A stretch of 64,000 bases of DNA. It comes from Nocardia arthritidis NBRC 100137. Lineage in GTDB: Bacteria > Actinomycetota > Actinomycetes > Mycobacteriales > Mycobacteriaceae. Both the position numbers and the translations under genes were made by a program. The notes under the pieces are model-generated. The model was not told the DNA's origin and searched no databases. It saw only the letters and a program-made list of their open reading frames with translations. Positions 17,260 through 29,852 of this stretch are shown here, piece by piece; position 1 is the stretch's first letter, and each line of letters begins with the position of its first letter. The stretch spans positions 1 through 64,000 of the forward strand of contig NZ_BDBB01000037.1 in the NCBI RefSeq assembly GCF_001612765.1, read 5' to 3'.

Positions 17260-17583
17260 TCAACCGCAGCAGAACGGGTCGTCGCACGGGTCGCCGACCT
17301 CGCTGCCGTATGCCGTGAGGTTCCGGATGGGCGCCAGGACTTGCTCGGCGGTGTGGTCGTCCAGCGAGGGCATGGCTCGGTCGCTCGGCTTTCCCCACGT
17401 CGGCGGGGTGTCGTCGATGTCGAAGCGCGGCGCGCCGTCGATGAACAGTGTCCACAGGGGATGATCCGGGAAGCCGTTCATCCGCAGCACCCACCACTGG
17501 CCGTCGACGGAAGCGGCGACGGGGAATCGGCCGATTCCGGTCCTTCGCCAGTGCGGTCGCGCGCGGAGTTCGGGGTACGGCAT
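17260..17583 (-). CDS. hypothetical protein, 107 residues, Cys-rich C-terminus
   Basis: I do not recognise a family. The frame encodes a compact protein with a plausible fold-like composition (GQWWVLRMNGFPDHPLWTLF near residue 30) and ends in CDDPFCCG, with three cysteines in the last seven residues. It lies on the same strand 78 bases downstream of mazG and could share its transcript. Opposite-strand frames here read as noise. It may be a genuine small gene retained at the edge of the scarred region. Confidence 0.55.
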   Translation of the reverse strand: MPYPELRARPHWRRTGIGRFPVAASVDGQWWVLRMNGFPDHPLWTLFIDGAPRFDIDDTPPTWGKPSDRAMPSLDDHTAEQVLAPIRNLTAYGSEVGDPCDDPFCCG

Positions 17584-17661
17584 CGTTTCAGTCTCGCTGA
17601 TCCGGCCCTCGCGTGCCGACAGGTCACGCCAGCGCCAGGGGTTTGGCGGCGGCCCCTCTGC

Positions 17662-18452
17662 CTACTCGTCTTCCTCCGGCCAGAAAGCCTGCCAATCCTC
17701 GGCGGTGAGCGGGAGGCGTTCGCCGCGTTCCTTCTCCGCGGCGTCCTCGGTCGCACGGATAGCGGCGGCGAACGTCAGCGTCGCTTTGCGGAGATGTTCT
17801 TCGGCGCTTTCCGGCCCGCCGAGACGCACCACCCGGAGAGCTTCGGGGACGAGATCGGGCGGGAGGCCGGCCTTGGTGCTGCGGGAGATGACCTTCTCGG
17901 CGAGTGCCAGGGCGGGCTGGGCCATGGCGATGCCGTCCAGGCAGGAGCGGCGGGACTTCTCGGCGGATTTGCGCTCCTCCCAGGCGCGTTCCTGCGCGGC
18001 GATCTTCTCCGCTATCGACGCGGACGGATCGATCGGGGCGTCGATGAGGTGCGGGCTGCGGTTGACCAGCTTGGCGACCAGGGCGGCGGCGACGTCGTCG
18101 ACCGTGAATTCCCCTGCTGCCTCGGCGATCCGGGAATGGAACAGCACTTGCAACAACAGGTCCCCGAGTTCTTCCTTGATCGTCTCGGCATCGCTGTGCT
18201 GGATCGCGTCGAGCAGCTCGTAGGTCTCCTCGAGCAGATAGGGACGCAGGGAATCGTGGGTCTGGGTGACCTCCCACCCACCGAAATGCCAGAGGCGGTC
18301 CATCACCTCGACCGCACCGGCCAGCCCCGCCGCGACCACCGCCGTGTCCGTGGGCGGCAGCGAGTCGCCGTTCGGCGCGCTACCGGACGCCACGCCTCCG
18401 GCGGCATGATGCCGGGCGGCCCGCAGGACGGACTCGTCGCGACCCGTCGAAC

Positions 18453-18456
<4 letters not shown>
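17662..18456 (-). CDS. mazG: nucleoside triphosphate pyrophosphohydrolase MazG
   Basis: A 264-residue enzyme that hydrolyses (d)NTPs, including oxidised ones, to monophosphate and pyrophosphate. The MazG core runs MDRLWHFGGWEVTQTHDSL, then the metal-binding EETYELLDAI and EELGDLLLQVLFHSRIA helices. The family's usual second half is shortened, as in mycobacterial MazG. The ATG at 18456 overlaps the mfd stop (ATGA), so mfd-mazG are coupled. The same pair (Rv1020-Rv1021) is adjacent in M. tuberculosis. A decayed partial second copy lies at 16481-16737. Confidence 0.92.
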
Positions 18457-22064
<3,608 letters not shown>

Positions 22065-22343
22065 CGACAACTCCTGAGCGCAGGCGACACGGTTCGAGCG
22101 GCCAACCGAGTCTAGTTAAGCGGGTGTCCCGTAATTGCAGCGCCTGCGGGGACGCGCTCCCGAGCTGTCGCCGATGTGCGCCGAAGCGACCGCCTCCGCA
22201 CTCTCCACGCCGCGTACGCGACATCCCAGCCGGACCGCCGACGCGCCCCGCACACCGAGGTGCCGAGCCGACGTATGCCCGACCCCAGGTTCCGAGCGAA
22301 GCGAGACCGAGCATGCGCCCGTTCGCCGCAGGCGCGGCCAAAG
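22065..22343. other. 279-bp gap between TetR gene end and mfd
   Basis: Contains the mfd ribosome site at its right-hand base and presumably the mfd promoter on the minus strand. I see no extra gene, repeat or clear terminator in it. Confidence 0.3.
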
Positions 22344-22991
22344 TTACGGCACGTAGCGGCGCAGGCGTCTAGCGGCGAACTCGCGGAAGTAGGACAACTT
22401 CTCCGGCGGCACGAGGGCCGGGAGCAGGAAGTACCACGCCCGCTCCATCCGGACCGCCATCTGGTCGATGGATTCGGTGCCGACCGCGATGATGTGCACG
22501 CCCGCGGCCATCTCCTGCCAGAGCAGGCCGATGACCTCCGCGTCCAGGTCGGCGATCAGGTCGCCCTGGGCGATGGCTCGCTCGGCGAGCAGCCGGTAGG
22601 TGTCGCCCCAGTTCTTGGCGATGTTGTCGCCTTGGGCGCCGCGGTAGTCGCCGATCTGGTGGGTCAGCTTCAGCATGGCGCCGACCATTGGGTCGTTCAT
22701 CGATAGATCGGCGACGACGTAGGTGATGCCGATGCACGCTTCCAGCGCGGGCACCCGGGGATCGAAGAAGCCCTGACACGAGCTGGTCAGTCGCTCGTTG
22801 CCCTGGTCGACCACGGCGCGCGCCAGCTCTTCCTTCGAGCCGAAGTGAAAATACAAGGCGCCCTTGGTCACATTGGACTGCGCGATGATCTCGCTCAGGC
22901 TCGCATTCGCATATCCCAAGCGCAGAAAGACATCGGCCGCGCCTGCCAGGACGGAGTCGCGGGTGATCTCCGCGCGCGCTTGCCTAGCCAT
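22344..22991 (-). CDS. TetR family regulator, gamma-butyrolactone-receptor (ScbR/ArpA)-like
   Basis: A 215-residue DNA-binding regulator. The N-terminus (MARQARAEITRDSVLAGAAD, then VFLRLGYANASLSEII and SNVTKGALYFHFGSKEELA) has the helix-turn-helix wording typical of the ScbR/ArpA autoregulator receptors rather than of generic TetR proteins. No butyrolactone synthase (AfsA-like) gene is visible in the window. M. tuberculosis has only one TetR gene at this place, so this one looks inserted. A tandem 18-bp repeat 30-65 bases upstream of the start is a likely operator. Confidence 0.8.
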   Translation of the reverse strand: MARQARAEITRDSVLAGAADVFLRLGYANASLSEIIAQSNVTKGALYFHFGSKEELARAVVDQGNERLTSSCQGFFDPRVPALEACIGITYVVADLSMNDPMVGAMLKLTHQIGDYRGAQGDNIAKNWGDTYRLLAERAIAQGDLIADLDAEVIGLLWQEMAAGVHIIAVGTESIDQMAVRMERAWYFLLPALVPPEKLSYFREFAARRLRRYVP

Positions 22992-23020
22992 CAGATCCGC
23001 CTGTCATCCTAAAACCAGCC

Positions 23021-23056
23021 ATCCTGAAGTAGACCGACATCCCGAAGTTGACCGAC
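23021..23056. repeat. tandem 18-bp direct repeat, candidate operator
   Basis: ATCCTGAAGTAGACCGAC (23021-23038) is followed without gap by ATCCCGAAGTTGACCGAC (23039-23056), 16 of 18 identical. A partial third copy starts at 23006 (ATCCTAAAACCAGCC). The array lies just upstream of the ScbR-like gene on its promoter side. Spacing of 18 bases places copies on nearly opposite DNA faces. Confidence 0.6.
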
Positions 23057-23172
23057 TTACCGCCCGAACAGCACCCAAAGGATGGGTGAACCGTACCACC
23101 AGGCGCGCGCCCGGCAGCCAATTCGAGCATTCGGCAAGACCCGCCGCGCAATTTGCTGGTTAACAATCCGGG

Positions 23173-23826
23173 TCACTCACCTGCGCCCGCGCGCCACTCC
23201 GAACTCAATTGCGGCTCGGCCTCCAGATGGCTCAGCCCGTTCCAGCACAGGTTCACCAAGTGTGCCGCCACAACCTCTTTCGAGGGTTGACGCTCGTCGA
23301 GCCACCAGGTCGCGGCGGTGGCGACCTGGCCGACGAGCGCCTGCGCGTAGAGGGTGGACAGACTGGTGTCGAACCCGCGACGCGCGAAATCTTCGGCCAG
23401 GATGTGCGCCACCTGATTGGTCGCCTCGTTGAGCAAACTGGAGTACCTGCCCTCCGCCGCCGCGGCGGGCTGATCGCGCACCAGAATTCGAAACCCGTCG
23501 GTTCGTTCCTCGATGTAGGTCAGCAGCGCCAGCGCGACCTGTTCGAGCCGGATACGCGATCGGTTCTGCGTGAGCGAGGAGGTGATCATGTCGAGCAGCA
23601 TCGACATCTCGCGGTCGACGACGACCGCGTACAACCCCTCCTTGCCGCCGAAGTGTTCGTACACCACGGGTTTGGAGACCTGGGCGCGTTGCGCGATCTC
23701 CTCGATGGAGGTCGCGTCGTAGCCGCGTTCGGCGAACAGCGCGCGCCCGATCTCGATCAGCTGCTGACGCCGCTGGGTGCCGGTCATCCGCGGCCGGGAC
23801 ACTCGATGCGACTCACCCGAAGACAC
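23173..23826 (-). CDS. TetR family regulator, Rv1019-like
   Basis: A 217-residue regulator with the HTH segment ALFAERGYDATSIEEIAQRA followed by QVSKPVVYEHFGGKEGLYAV. The text closely resembles M. tuberculosis Rv1019 as I recall it, including ALLTYIEERTDGFRILVRD and VAAHLVNLCWNGLSHLEA; Rv1019 occupies the same place between glmU and mfd. The GTG start at 23826 follows GGAGGAGC; an ATG at 23787 is a shorter alternative. Ligand and targets are unknown from sequence. Confidence 0.87.
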   Translation of the reverse strand: MSSGESHRVSRPRMTGTQRRQQLIEIGRALFAERGYDATSIEEIAQRAQVSKPVVYEHFGGKEGLYAVVVDREMSMLLDMITSSLTQNRSRIRLEQVALALLTYIEERTDGFRILVRDQPAAAAEGRYSSLLNEATNQVAHILAEDFARRGFDTSLSTLYAQALVGQVATAATWWLDERQPSKEVVAAHLVNLCWNGLSHLEAEPQLSSEWRAGAGE

Positions 23827-24206
23827 CCCTGCTCCTCCGCCCTCTCCGCGTTGTTCCCGGTCGTGAGTGCCTCGGCGGTTCCCTCCGACCGACGGTCGCA
23901 TGCCGGGCGGGTCGCGGGCGAGCCCGGCGAGTTGCCCTCGTGCGTGTCGAGCCGGCCGTCGCACCGGGGCTCCGACGCACGACACCGACATTCGGATACC
24001 ACTGTCCCAGACCGGCCGGGTATCCACCCGCCCGACCCACCGGTCCGCCTCTGGCGTGTCTCCGGCCGTCCCGGCTCCGCCCTGGTACGGCCGGAATACG
24101 CGGACAGGCGGGCAGAACAATTCGCGGGGAGGCGGCCGAGTATGCGAGGATTCATCCCGTGCCGTGGCACAGCGGCGGGGGTGTTCGCCAACCGCCGGTG
24201 TGGCAA
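23827..24206. other. 380-bp gap before tRNA-Gln
   Basis: The region should hold promoters for the leftward TetR gene and the rightward tRNA gene. Short frames here lack ribosome sites and family resemblance. I see no repeat, IS end or terminator. Confidence 0.3.
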
Positions 24207-24277
24207 TCCGCCGTGGTGTAATGGCAGCACATCTGATTTTGGTTCAGAGAGTTCAGGTTCGAGTCCTGGCGGCGGAG
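24207..24277 (+). tRNA. tRNA-Gln (anticodon TTG)
   Basis: A complete 71-nt cloverleaf. The acceptor stem TCCGCCG pairs with CGGCGGA. The anticodon stem TCTGA/TCAGA encloses loop TTTTGGT with TTG at positions 34-36. The T-arm TCAGG/CCTGG encloses TTCGAGT, and the discriminator base is G. CCA is not encoded. It lies 90 bases upstream of glmU on the same strand. Confidence 0.96.
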
Positions 24278-24367
24278 CTCGAGAGCACGATGCCCTATCG
24301 TTGGCCCGCAGATCGCTGACCAAGCACGACGATGCCCCGCACGAGGACAGGCAGCCGAGGGAGATCC

Positions 24368-25858
24368 ATGCCACAGCAGACCGCCGTCGTCGTTCTCGCA
24401 GCCGGTGCCGGGACGCGAATGCGGTCGAAGACCCCCAAGGTCCTGCATTCGCTCGCCGGTCGGAGCATGCTCGCGCACGCGCTGCATGCGGCGAACGAGA
24501 TCGACCCCGCGTACCTCATCACCGTGGTGGGGCACGACCGCGAACAAGTCGGCGCCGCGGTGACCGCGGTAGCCGGCGAGCTGGGCCGGGAGATCACCCC
24601 GGCGATCCAGGAGCAGCAGCTCGGCACCGGGCACGCGGTGCAGTGCGCGCTGGCCGCCCTGCCGGTCGGATTCACCGGTGACGTACTGGTCACTTCCGCG
24701 GACGTGCCGCTGCTGGACGGGCACACCCTGGCCGCGCTGCTCGACGAGCACCGCAGCTACGCCGAACGCCCCGCGGTCACCGTGCTGACCTTCGTTCCGC
24801 CGGACCCGAACGGCTACGGCCGCATCGTGCGCGACGCGGACGGCCAGCTGGCCGAGATCGTCGAGCATGCCGACGCCACCCCGGAGCAAGCCGCGATCAC
24901 CGAGGTGAACTCCGGTGTGTACGCGTTCGACGCGGCGGTGCTGCGCACCATGATCAGCAGGCTGTCCACCGCCAACGCCCAGCACGAGCTGTACCTCACC
25001 GACGTGCTGCGCCTGGCCCGCGAGGCCGGTCACCCGGTGCACGGCGCACGCCTGGTCGACGCGGCCAAGGTCACCGGCGTCAACGACCGGGTGCAACTGG
25101 CCTCGGCGGCGCACACGCTCAACCGTTACATCCTGGAGCGCCACATGCGCGCGGGCGTCACGATCATGGATCCCTCCTCGACCTGGGTCGACGCCGGCGT
25201 GCGCATCGGAAGGGACGCCGTGCTGCGCCCCGGCGTGCAACTGATCGGCAACACAGTCGTCGGCGAGGACGCCGAGATCGGGCCGGACAGCACGCTCACC
25301 GATGTCGTCGTGGGCGACGGCGCCCGGGTGATCCGCACCCACGGCGAGGGAGCCACCATCGGCCCGAAAGCGACCATCGGCCCGTTCAGCTACCTGCGGC
25401 CCGGCACCGTCGTGGGCGACGCGGGCAAACTCGGCGCTTTCGTCGAGACCAAGAACGCCTCGATCGGCGCGCATTCGAAGGTCCCGCACCTGACCTACGT
25501 CGGCGACGCCACCATCGGGGAGCACAGCAACATCGGTGCGTCCAGCGTCTTCGTCAACTACGACGGGGTGACCAAGCATCACACCGTGGTCGGGTCGCAC
25601 GTACGCACCGGCAGCGACACCATGTTCGTCGCGCCGGTGACGGTGGGTGACGGCGCCTATACGGCGGCGGGTACTGTACTGCGCAGAAACGTTCCGCCCG
25701 GAGCTCTCGCGGTCTCCGGCGGGCCGCAGAAGAACATCGAGGGCTGGGTACAGCGACACCGTCCGGGGACGGACGCGGCCCGCGCGGCGGCGGAAGCCAT
25801 CGCGGCCAAGGAGATGTCGGGTCAGGCAATAGAGCAAAAGGATGGCAATCAGCAGTGA
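24368..25858 (+). CDS. glmU: bifunctional GlcNAc-1-phosphate uridylyltransferase / glucosamine-1-phosphate acetyltransferase
   Basis: A 496-residue enzyme for the last two steps to UDP-GlcNAc, precursor of peptidoglycan. The uridylyltransferase signature is VLAAGAGTRMRSKTPKVLH at residues 8-26, with VNSGVYAFD near 180. The C-terminal half is a left-handed beta-helix with hexapeptide repeats, the acetyltransferase residues in FSYLRPGTVVGD and the conserved SSVFVNYDGV. The ATG at 24368 follows GAGGGAGA. The stop overlaps the prs start (GTGA), as in the conserved actinobacterial glmU-prs pair. Confidence 0.97.
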   Translation: MPQQTAVVVLAAGAGTRMRSKTPKVLHSLAGRSMLAHALHAANEIDPAYLITVVGHDREQVGAAVTAVAGELGREITPAIQEQQLGTGHAVQCALAALPVGFTGDVLVTSADVPLLDGHTLAALLDEHRSYAERPAVTVLTFVPPDPNGYGRIVRDADGQLAEIVEHADATPEQAAITEVNSGVYAFDAAVLRTMISRLSTANAQHELYLTDVLRLAREAGHPVHGARLVDAAKVTGVNDRVQLASAAHTLNRYILERHMRAGVTIMDPSSTWVDAGVRIGRDAVLRPGVQLIGNTVVGEDAEIGPDSTLTDVVVGDGARVIRTHGEGATIGPKATIGPFSYLRPGTVVGDAGKLGAFVETKNASIGAHSKVPHLTYVGDATIGEHSNIGASSVFVNYDGVTKHHTVVGSHVRTGSDTMFVAPVTVGDGAYTAAGTVLRRNVPPGALAVSGGPQKNIEGWVQRHRPGTDAARAAAEAIAAKEMSGQAIEQKDGNQQ

Positions 25859-26835
25859 CCGCGTCATGGATCGATAACCAGAAGAACCTCATGCTCTTCT
25901 CGGGACGCGCTCATCCTGAGCTGGCCGAGCAAGTCGCCAAGGAACTCGACGTCCACGTCACGCCGCAGATCGCGCGGGACTTCGCCAACGGCGAGATCTT
26001 CGTCCGGTTCGAGGAGTCGGTCCGCGGTTCCGACGCCTTCGTCCTGCAGAGCTTCCCCGCGCCGCTGAACCAGTGGCTGATGGAGCAGCTCATCATGATC
26101 GACGCGCTCAAGCGCGGCTCGGCCAAGCGGATCACCGCGGTGCTGCCGTTCTACCCGTACGCCCGCCAGGACAAGAAGCACCGCGGCCGCGAGCCCATCT
26201 CGGCCCGCCTGGTCGCGGATCTGCTGAAGACCGCGGGTGCGGACCGGATCATCACCGTCGACCTGCACACCGACCAGATCCAGGGCTTCTTCGACGGCCC
26301 CGTGGACCACATGCACGCCCAAGTGCAGCTGGCGGAGTACATCCGCAACAACTACAGCCTCGAGCACATCACCGTCGTCTCCCCGGACTCCGGCCGCGTG
26401 CGCGTCGCCGAGAAGTGGGCCGACTCGCTGGGCGGCTCGCCGCTGGCCTTCATCCACAAGACCCGCGACCCGCTGGTGCCCAACCAGGTGAAGTCCAACC
26501 GTGTGGTCGGCGAGGTCGAGGGCCGCACCTGCATCCTGATCGACGACATGATCGACACCGGCGGCACCATCGCGGGAGCGGTCAAGGTGCTCGAGGAGGC
26601 CGGCGCGGGTGACGTGGTCATCGCCGCGACCCACGGCGTGCTGAGCGCGCCCGCCGCCGAGCGCCTCGCCAACTGCGGCGCCAAGGAGGTCGTGGTGACC
26701 AACACCCTGCCGCTGGCGGAAGAGAAGAAGTTCCCGCAGCTCACCGTGCTCTCCATCGCGCCGCTGCTGGCCCGCACCATCCGCGAGGTCTTCGAAAACG
26801 GCTCGGTCACCGGCCTTTTCAACGGCAACGCCTAA
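25855..26835 (+). CDS. prs: ribose-phosphate pyrophosphokinase
   Basis: A 326-residue PRPP synthase that makes 5-phosphoribosyl-1-pyrophosphate for nucleotide, His, Trp and arabinan-donor (DPA) synthesis. The ATP/ribose loops are visible: FANGEIFVRFEESVRG, PYARQDKKHRGREPIS (flexible loop), VDLHTDQIQGFFDGPVDH, and the PRPP motif CILIDDMIDTGGTIAGA. Start is GTG overlapping the glmU stop. A strong hairpin follows 12 bases after the stop, ending the operon. Confidence 0.97.
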   Translation: MTASWIDNQKNLMLFSGRAHPELAEQVAKELDVHVTPQIARDFANGEIFVRFEESVRGSDAFVLQSFPAPLNQWLMEQLIMIDALKRGSAKRITAVLPFYPYARQDKKHRGREPISARLVADLLKTAGADRIITVDLHTDQIQGFFDGPVDHMHAQVQLAEYIRNNYSLEHITVVSPDSGRVRVAEKWADSLGGSPLAFIHKTRDPLVPNQVKSNRVVGEVEGRTCILIDDMIDTGGTIAGAVKVLEEAGAGDVVIAATHGVLSAPAAERLANCGAKEVVVTNTLPLAEEKKFPQLTVLSIAPLLARTIREVFENGSVTGLFNGNA

Positions 26836-26847
26836 GCCTCACACCCC

Positions 26848-26887
26848 GGAAACGGCGGCTCGGACTCCGGTCCGGGCCGCCGTTTCC
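26848..26887 (+). terminator. strong rho-independent-type hairpin after prs
   Basis: GGAAACGGCGGCTCGG (26848-26863) pairs with CCGGGCCGCCGTTTCC (26872-26887) with a single G-T wobble and an 8-nt loop. There is no long T-run, as is usual in high-GC actinobacteria. Confidence 0.85.
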
Positions 26888-26929
26888 GTGTTCGCGTTAG
26901 CCACGGCGATCGGTGGGGATACTGAGAGT

Positions 26930-27190
26930 ATGGACCGTGACCCGTTGGAGACCGAGATGGGGGATGACGACCAGGAGGACGAGATCCGCCAGTATCAGCG
27001 CAATATCGAGGATCCGCCCGACGACCTGCGCATCCGCTACCACGAGGACGAGGACGATGGCAGGCTCGGCATCGGTGACGAGCTGGATCAGGAGTGGACG
27101 CCGCAAGACGGTCGCACCGAGGACGACGAGGCGGACGACCGGTCCGCCGAGGTGGCCGCGATCGAGATCGTCGACGACGAAGACCTCTGA
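26930..27190 (+). CDS. small, very acidic hypothetical protein
   Basis: An 86-residue frame rich in Asp and Glu (about two fifths of residues) with motifs such as DDDQEDEIRQYQRNIEDPPD and a DEDL end. No signal peptide, no membrane segment, no family recognised. It lies between a strong terminator and the DUF4190 gene. The ATG at 26930 has no strong ribosome site. Acidic bias can arise by chance in a high-GC frame, but the mix of Tyr, Gln, Ile and Trp codons supports a real gene. Confidence 0.55.
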   Translation: MDRDPLETEMGDDDQEDEIRQYQRNIEDPPDDLRIRYHEDEDDGRLGIGDELDQEWTPQDGRTEDDEADDRSAEVAAIEIVDDEDL

Positions 27191-27294
27191 GCCGGGCGCC
27201 GCCCCGACGCGCCGTGCTGTAGCAATCGGCTATGACGATGCGTGCACCGTGGTAGGCATAGGTTGCGTGACCGGGACGACACGAGGAGGGTGCG

Positions 27295-28143
27295 ATGAGC
27301 ACGCCGAAGGATCCGGACCACACGGACGACGAGCGGCGGGAGCCGGAGGCACCGTCGTTGTCGAAGCAGACCGGTGAGACCTCCGGTGACGAGCCTGCTC
27401 AGCCACTGACCGGCGCCGCCCCGGCACAGACCGGCACACCACCCACCGAGCACGATCGGGCCGCCGCGCGACCACCGGAAAGCGAGCCTGGCCCGGCGGA
27501 CCAATGGTGGCAGTCGGGCGGCACGCCGCCCGCGGGCCCGCTGGGCGGTCAGTGGGGCGCGGAACCCAGCGGTCAACCGGCCGAACCTCAGCCTTGGGGC
27601 GCCGACGGGCCGGGCGGCCAGCAGTCCTGGGGCGCCGAGCCCGCCGCGCCGGGGCCACCGCTGTCGGGTTCCGCGCCCCAGCCTCCGACCGACGAGGAGA
27701 CGCGACGGTTCGCGCCGGACGACCACGCGCAATACGGTTCGGGCGGACAACCGCCCTACCCGCCGTACGGACAGCCCACCGACGCCGGGCATCCGTATCC
27801 GCCGAGCGGGCAACCTCAGTACCCGGCGGGCGGAGGGTACGACCAACCGGCGGCCGGACCGCAGTACGGCTACCCGTTCTACCCGCAGGAGGGGTACGAG
27901 CCCTACGGCACGCCGCCGAGGCAGCCGGGTAGCCAGGTGTACTCGATCATCGGGTTCGTCTGCGCGGTGACCGCGGTGCTGTTCTGCCCGATCTTGTTCG
28001 GTCCGGCCGGGATAATCCTGGGGATCGTCGGGCACAACAAGGGCGAATCGCTCGGCAAATGGGCAGCGATCGCGGCGGCCGTCGGGATGGTCATCGGCTT
28101 CATCGTGGGATTCGCCGTGTTCGGCGGAGACTTCACGACGTAG
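27295..28143 (+). CDS. DUF4190 domain membrane protein with long Pro/Gly/Gln-rich N-terminus
   Basis: A 282-residue protein. Residues 1-215 are low complexity and rich in Pro, Gly, Gln and Tyr (for example QPPYPPYGQPTDAGHPYPPS), probably disordered and cytoplasmic. Residues ~216-282 form two membrane helices (YSIIGFVCAVTAVLFCPILF and AAIAAAVGMVIGFIVGFAVF) separated by GIVGHNKGES, the DUF4190 pattern. Good GAGGGTGCG ribosome site. Such proteins are common in Mycobacteriales; function is not established. Confidence 0.8.
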   Translation: MSTPKDPDHTDDERREPEAPSLSKQTGETSGDEPAQPLTGAAPAQTGTPPTEHDRAAARPPESEPGPADQWWQSGGTPPAGPLGGQWGAEPSGQPAEPQPWGADGPGGQQSWGAEPAAPGPPLSGSAPQPPTDEETRRFAPDDHAQYGSGGQPPYPPYGQPTDAGHPYPPSGQPQYPAGGGYDQPAAGPQYGYPFYPQEGYEPYGTPPRQPGSQVYSIIGFVCAVTAVLFCPILFGPAGIILGIVGHNKGESLGKWAAIAAAVGMVIGFIVGFAVFGGDFTT

Positions 28144-28193
28144 ATTTCCGGTATGGGTTCCTTCGGTGACACCAGCGCGGCGGGTGTGCGAGC

Positions 28194-28841
28194 ATGACCG
28201 GATTCACGGGTTTCCCGCTGGCCGGGCTGGACTTCTACGAAGACTTGGAGGCCGACAACTCCAAGGCCTTCTGGACCGCGCACAAGAGTATTTACGACGA
28301 GTCGGTGCTCACACCCATGAAGGCGCTCGTGGCCGAGCTGGAGCCGGATTTCGGTGCGGCGAAGATCTTCCGGCCCTATCGGGACGTGCGATTCGCCAAG
28401 GACAAGACGCCGTACAAGACCGCGCAGGGCGCGGTGGTGCGCGCCGCGCCGGGCGTCGGCTGGTACGTCCAGATCAACGCCGCGGGCCTGTTCGTCGGCG
28501 GCGGCTTCTACCAGGGCTCGCCCGATCAGCTCGCGCAACTGCGCGCCACCATCGACGACGAGGTGCGCGGCCGCGAACTGGCGGCGATCCTCGCGAAACT
28601 CGCCGACGCGGGTTTCACCATCGGCGGCGAGAAGCTGAAGACCAAACCCAAGGGCTACGACGCCGACCACCCGCGCATCGACCTGCTGCGGCACAAATCC
28701 ATCACGTGCGGCAAGGAATTCGGCGCACCCGGCTGGCTGGACACGCCGCGCACGGCGAAGGAGGTCCGCGCCGCGTGGGAAACGATGCGGCCGCTGGTCG
28801 AGTGGCTCGCGGCGGTGATCGGCGGCGCGCCCTCCCGGTGA
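28194..28841 (+). CDS. DUF2461 (TIGR02453) family protein
   Basis: A 215-residue cytoplasmic protein with the family's signature stretches: FYEDLEADNSKAFWTAHKSI at residues 14-33, then KIFRPYRDVRFAKDKTPYKT, GGGFYQGSPDQLAQLR and LKTKPKGYDADHPRIDLL. Full-length. It is widespread in bacteria but has no defined biochemical role. It converges with egtD, with 22 bases between stops. Confidence 0.87.
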   Translation: MTGFTGFPLAGLDFYEDLEADNSKAFWTAHKSIYDESVLTPMKALVAELEPDFGAAKIFRPYRDVRFAKDKTPYKTAQGAVVRAAPGVGWYVQINAAGLFVGGGFYQGSPDQLAQLRATIDDEVRGRELAAILAKLADAGFTIGGEKLKTKPKGYDADHPRIDLLRHKSITCGKEFGAPGWLDTPRTAKEVRAAWETMRPLVEWLAAVIGGAPSR

Positions 28842-28863
28842 CCGCCGCCGACGGGAGCCCCGG

Positions 28864-29835
28864 TCAGCGCCGTCCGGCGAGGATCAGTGCGAAGCGATCG
28901 TCCGGATCGGTCCACACGTGCCCGGTGGCGAAGCCCGCGGCGGCGAGCTCGGCGTCGAGCCCCTCGACCCGGAACTTCGCGGAGATCTCGGTGCGCATCT
29001 GTTCGCCGCGGCCGAAACGCACGGTGAGGCCGAGGTCACCGACCGTGACGGTCATGTCCTCGCTCGCCTCCAGCCGCATCTCGATCCACTCCTGCGCCGC
29101 GTCCCAGACCGCGATGTGCCGGAACTTCTCCGGCGCGAAGTCGGCGCGCAGGCGAGCGTTCAACACGTGCAGCACATTCCGGTTGAACTCGGCGGTGACG
29201 CCTGCCGCGTCGTCGTAGGCGGGCACGAGCACCGCCGGGTCGGTGACCAGCCCCGCGCCGAGCAGCAGTTGCTCACCCGGCTCGAGCACCGCGTGGATCC
29301 TGGCGAGGAATTCGGCCCTCTCCTCGGGGATGAGGTTGCCGATGGTGCCGCCGAGGAAGGCGATCATCCGGCGTCCGCCGCGCGGGAGGTTGTCCAGGGT
29401 GTCGGTGAAGTCGCTGACCACACCGTGCACGCCGAGACCCGGGAACTCGGCCGCGACCTCGTCGGCCGCCGCTCGCAGCGCCGCGGACGAAACATCCTGC
29501 GGTACATACGTCTTCAAGGGTCCACGGGCGCTGAGGGCGGTGAGCAGCAGGCGGGTCTTGGCCGCCGATCCGGCGCCCAGTTCGACCAGCACCTCGGCCT
29601 GGGCGGCGTCGGCGATCTCGTCGACCACCCGCTCGAGCAGCGCGCGCTCGGTGCGCGTCGGGTAGTACTCGGGCAGTTCGGTGATCCGCTCGAAGAGTTC
29701 GCTGCCCTTGGCGTCGTAGAACCATTTGGGCGGCAGCCATTTCGGCGTCGCGGTCAGGCCCTGCGTGGCGTCCGAGCGGAGCGCCGTGTTCAGGTCGTCT
29801 TCGGTGAGGTGGATGTCCAGCGTGGCTGCGGTCAT
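28864..29835 (-). CDS. egtD: L-histidine N-alpha-trimethyltransferase EgtD
   Basis: A 323-residue SAM-dependent enzyme that trimethylates histidine to hercynine, the first step of ergothioneine synthesis. It starts LTPTPKWLPPKWFYDAKGS-like (here TATPKWLPPKWFYDAKGSEL). The SAM site ELGAGSAAKTRLLL, the DVSSAAL segment and FLGGTIGNLIPEE follow, all typical of EgtD. The C-terminal EISAKFRVEGLDAELAAAGF and the DRFALILA end match the family. The start lies 17 bases after the egtC stop. Last gene of egtABCD. Confidence 0.95.
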   Translation of the reverse strand: MTAATLDIHLTEDDLNTALRSDATQGLTATPKWLPPKWFYDAKGSELFERITELPEYYPTRTERALLERVVDEIADAAQAEVLVELGAGSAAKTRLLLTALSARGPLKTYVPQDVSSAALRAAADEVAAEFPGLGVHGVVSDFTDTLDNLPRGGRRMIAFLGGTIGNLIPEERAEFLARIHAVLEPGEQLLLGAGLVTDPAVLVPAYDDAAGVTAEFNRNVLHVLNARLRADFAPEKFRHIAVWDAAQEWIEMRLEASEDMTVTVGDLGLTVRFGRGEQMRTEISAKFRVEGLDAELAAAGFATGHVWTDPDDRFALILAGRR

Positions 29836-29852
29836 GGCGCGGGCCTTTCGGG

